Positions 12,863-14,128 of a DNA stretch of 14,128 nt are shown here, piece after piece. The position numbers were made by a program, and so were the translations under genes. Each line of letters opens with the position of its first letter. The first letter of the stretch is position 1. This DNA is from Verrucomicrobiota bacterium (lineage in GTDB: Bacteria > Verrucomicrobiota > Verrucomicrobiia > Limisphaerales > UBA8199), in the NCBI GenBank assembly GCA_026397855.1, contig JAPLUA010000079.1:1-14128 (forward strand), in the 5' to 3' direction. A model generated the notes under the pieces. The model was not told the DNA's origin and did not search any database. It saw nothing but the letters and a program-made list of their open reading frames with translations.

Positions 12863-13845
12863 GAATACAAGCCAGAATCCAAAACGCAGAGCGAGGCCTG
12901 AGCCCCCCCGCTCCACGCTCCACGCTCCCCACGCTCCCCACGCTCCCCACGCTCCCCACGCTCCCCACGCCCCGCCACTCGCCACCCGTCACTCGTCACA
13001 CCTCCAAAGGTTTCACGATGATCGAAATCGCCCTGAGCCTGGCCGTCATCGGCTTCGCGCTCGTCGCCATCCTCGGCATCCTGCCGATCGGCATGGGCCT
13101 CCAGAAGCAGAACCGCGAGGAGACCGTCGTCAACCAGGACGCCAGCATCTTCCTCGACGCCATCCGCAACGGCGCCCAGGGCCTCGATGACCTGACGAAC
13201 TATGTGATCGCGATCACCAATACCGTTTACAACGCTACCGACGGGTCATTGCTCAACACCTACGGCTACACCCCCACCAGCCTGCCGCTCCCCCTCAACA
13301 CCGGTTACCGGATCGTCGGCCTCTTGAGCACCCCCATGTTCACGGGCCCGAACAACAGCAATCGCGTGGTGGCCTACATCCGTTCCATGAGCGGCCCGGC
13401 CAGTGAGAAGTTCCCCCAGAAAAACTCCTCCATGCGGGACCTGGCGTTCAGCTATCGCCTGATGCCGCAGGTTTCCCCGCTCCGTGCGCCGGTCGTTGAT
13501 CCGGATCTCCAGGCCAACCTGCATGAGCTGCGGCTCACCTTCCGCTGGCCGCTGGTGGACCAGACGCGGGGCAGGGTGGGGCCAATCCAGCAGTCTTTCC
13601 GCGCCATGGTCGGCGGCAGTGAATCTCCCAATGACTACGGACTACGGACCACGGCAAGTGGACCACAGACTACGGACCACAGACCACGGACTGCAGACCA
13701 CGGACCACGGACTGCGGACTACGCTCCACGCTCCACGCTCCACGCCCCCCGTCACCCGCCCCACGTCCGCCTTTTCCCTGGTGGAAATCCTGGTCACGGT
13801 CACGCTCCTGTCCTTCATCATCCTCGGCCTATTCGCGGTGTTTAA
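12859..13845 (+). CDS. GspI/PilV-like minor prepilin with C-terminal run-on
   Basis: Prepilin motif SKG|FTMIEIALSLAVIGFALVAI, cleaved at G51|F52, followed by LGILPIGMGLQKQNREE, matches GspI/PilV-type and Verru_Chthon cassette B proteins. The ATG at 12859 overlaps the previous stop (ATGA) and has AAGG upstream. No ATG, GTG or TTG lies between it and the motif, so the leader with five TLP tripeptides (12922-12966) must be translated. The expected domain end (ELRLTFRWPLV...FRAMVGG) comes near residue 255. The frame then runs for about 70 more residues through the heptad array belonging to the next gene, giving an Arg/Thr/His-rich tail. A one-base indel near 13600-13630 would restore a stop at the ATGA at 13631. 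Confidence 0.85.
   Translation: MRIQARIQNAERGLSPPAPRSTLPTLPTLPTLPTLPTPRHSPPVTRHTSKGFTMIEIALSLAVIGFALVAILGILPIGMGLQKQNREETVVNQDASIFLDAIRNGAQGLDDLTNYVIAITNTVYNATDGSLLNTYGYTPTSLPLPLNTGYRIVGLLSTPMFTGPNNSNRVVAYIRSMSGPASEKFPQKNSSMRDLAFSYRLMPQVSPLRAPVVDPDLQANLHELRLTFRWPLVDQTRGRVGPIQQSFRAMVGGSESPNDYGLRTTASGPQTTDHRPRTADHGPRTADYAPRSTLHAPRHPPHVRLFPGGNPGHGHAPVLHHPRPIRGV
12915..12966. repeat. ACGCTCC then 9-nt ACGCTCCCC array
   Basis: One ACGCTCC heptad (12915-12921), then five identical ACGCTCCCC 9-mers (12922-12966). The unit is the common heptad lengthened by CC, making it a multiple of three and giving in-frame Thr-Leu-Pro repeats in the prepilin leader. Confidence 0.9.
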
Positions 13846-14128
13846 CCAGACCCAGCGCGCCTTTATGACCGGGATGGCGCAGACCGATGTTCTGGAGGCT
13901 TCGCGCGCGGCTACGGACATGCTCGCCCGCGATTTGGAGCAGATGACTCCATCGGGGGTCAGCGCGATCAACTACTACGTGAGCACTCCTGCTGCCGTTC
14001 CCCTTACGCAGCCGCTTCCCGGCTCGGCATTGGGCGTGCCGATGGTGCGCACGAACTTCCTGCAGGATGTGTTTATTCTCACGCGCCAGAACCAGACCTG
14101 GACCGGCATCGGCTACTGCGTGCGCGTC
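13631..14128 (+). CDS. GspJ-like minor prepilin, partial at window end
   Basis: The frame is open from the ATG at 13631 to the last base (166 codons), so the C-terminus is missing. SA|FSLVEILVTVTLLSFIILGLF, with Phe at residue 48 and Glu at +5, is the prepilin motif. It is followed by NQTQRAFMTGMAQTDVLEASRAATDMLARDLEQM, the pattern of GspJ/PilW-like and Verru_Chthon cassette C proteins (R...D.L.RDL..). The 47-residue leader is almost wholly encoded by a 17-unit heptad array, and the start codon itself straddles the first unit (A-TGACTAC). GTG at 13658 is the only other in-frame start and is inside the array. The first 215 nt overlap the end of the previous gene's frame. Confidence 0.85.
   Translation, partial: MTTDYGPRQVDHRLRTTDHGLQTTDHGLRTTLHAPRSTPPVTRPTSAFSLVEILVTVTLLSFIILGLFAVFNQTQRAFMTGMAQTDVLEASRAATDMLARDLEQMTPSGVSAINYYVSTPAAVPLTQPLPGSALGVPMVRTNFLQDVFILTRQNQTWTGIGYCVRV
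13632..13750. repeat. Seventeen-unit heptad array at the I/J junction
   Basis: TGACTAC, GGACTAC, GGACCAC, GGCAAGT, GGACCAC, AGACTAC, GGACCAC, AGACCAC, GGACTGC, AGACCAC, GGACCAC, GGACTGC, GGACTAC, then GCTCCAC three times and GCCCCCC, with no break in the 7-nt register. It is open in the frames of both the GspI-like and the GspJ-like genes. Confidence 0.9.

Overview
The window reads as a GC-rich chromosomal segment of a Verrucomicrobiota bacterium, probably close to the Limisphaerales/Pedosphaera group. This is an inference from four things: a giant secreted LRR plus Ig-like protein, the C-terminal domain shared by both secreted proteins, a run of prepilin-like genes of the kind this phylum carries in many copies, and intergenic DNA full of short heptanucleotide arrays and 'CTCTGCG'-type dispersed repeats. 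No rRNA, tRNA, CRISPR array or transposase was seen. Every gene I can support is on the + strand.

Layout. (1) 1-365: dispersed repeats, then a clear sigma70-type promoter. (2) 366-4736: a 1456-residue exported protein built as three LRR cassettes separated by Ig-like domains. (3) 4737-5252: repeats plus the decayed promoter and 5' end of a VapB antitoxin gene. (4) 5253-7021: a second exported, beta-rich protein, split by a one-base frameshift near 6240. (5) 7022-7776: non-coding, with a long MITE-like palindrome. (6) 7777-8448: an intact vapBC toxin-antitoxin pair whose promoter implies a leaderless mRNA. (7) 8727-9422: a BrnT-like toxin and a BrnA/CopG-type antitoxin, each with its own promoter-like region. 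(8) 9419-14128: five type II secretion/type IV pilus-like prepilins in the order G-G-H-I-J. The last runs off the window, and a gspK-like gene is predicted next.

The most unusual feature is in the prepilin operon. Strict-register 7-nt arrays, or 9- and 15-nt arrays, lie directly before each prepilin motif. In at least three of the five genes there is no ATG, GTG or TTG between array and motif, so the array has to be translated as part of a very long leader peptide (47-55 residues) that prepilin peptidase would remove. Seven is not a multiple of three, so loss or gain of one unit would shift the reading frame. This is the geometry of a phase-variable locus. One array, at the I/J junction, is open in two frames at once. 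Successive genes are joined by ATGA stop/start overlaps, and the first prepilin overlaps the antitoxin gene in the same way, so the antitoxin appears to head the pilus operon.

How it may work together (inference): the prepilins would form a pseudopilus or pilus that could export the two large secreted proteins, both of which end in the same type of domain. The toxin-antitoxin modules may stabilise the region. None of the functional links is proven by the sequence alone.
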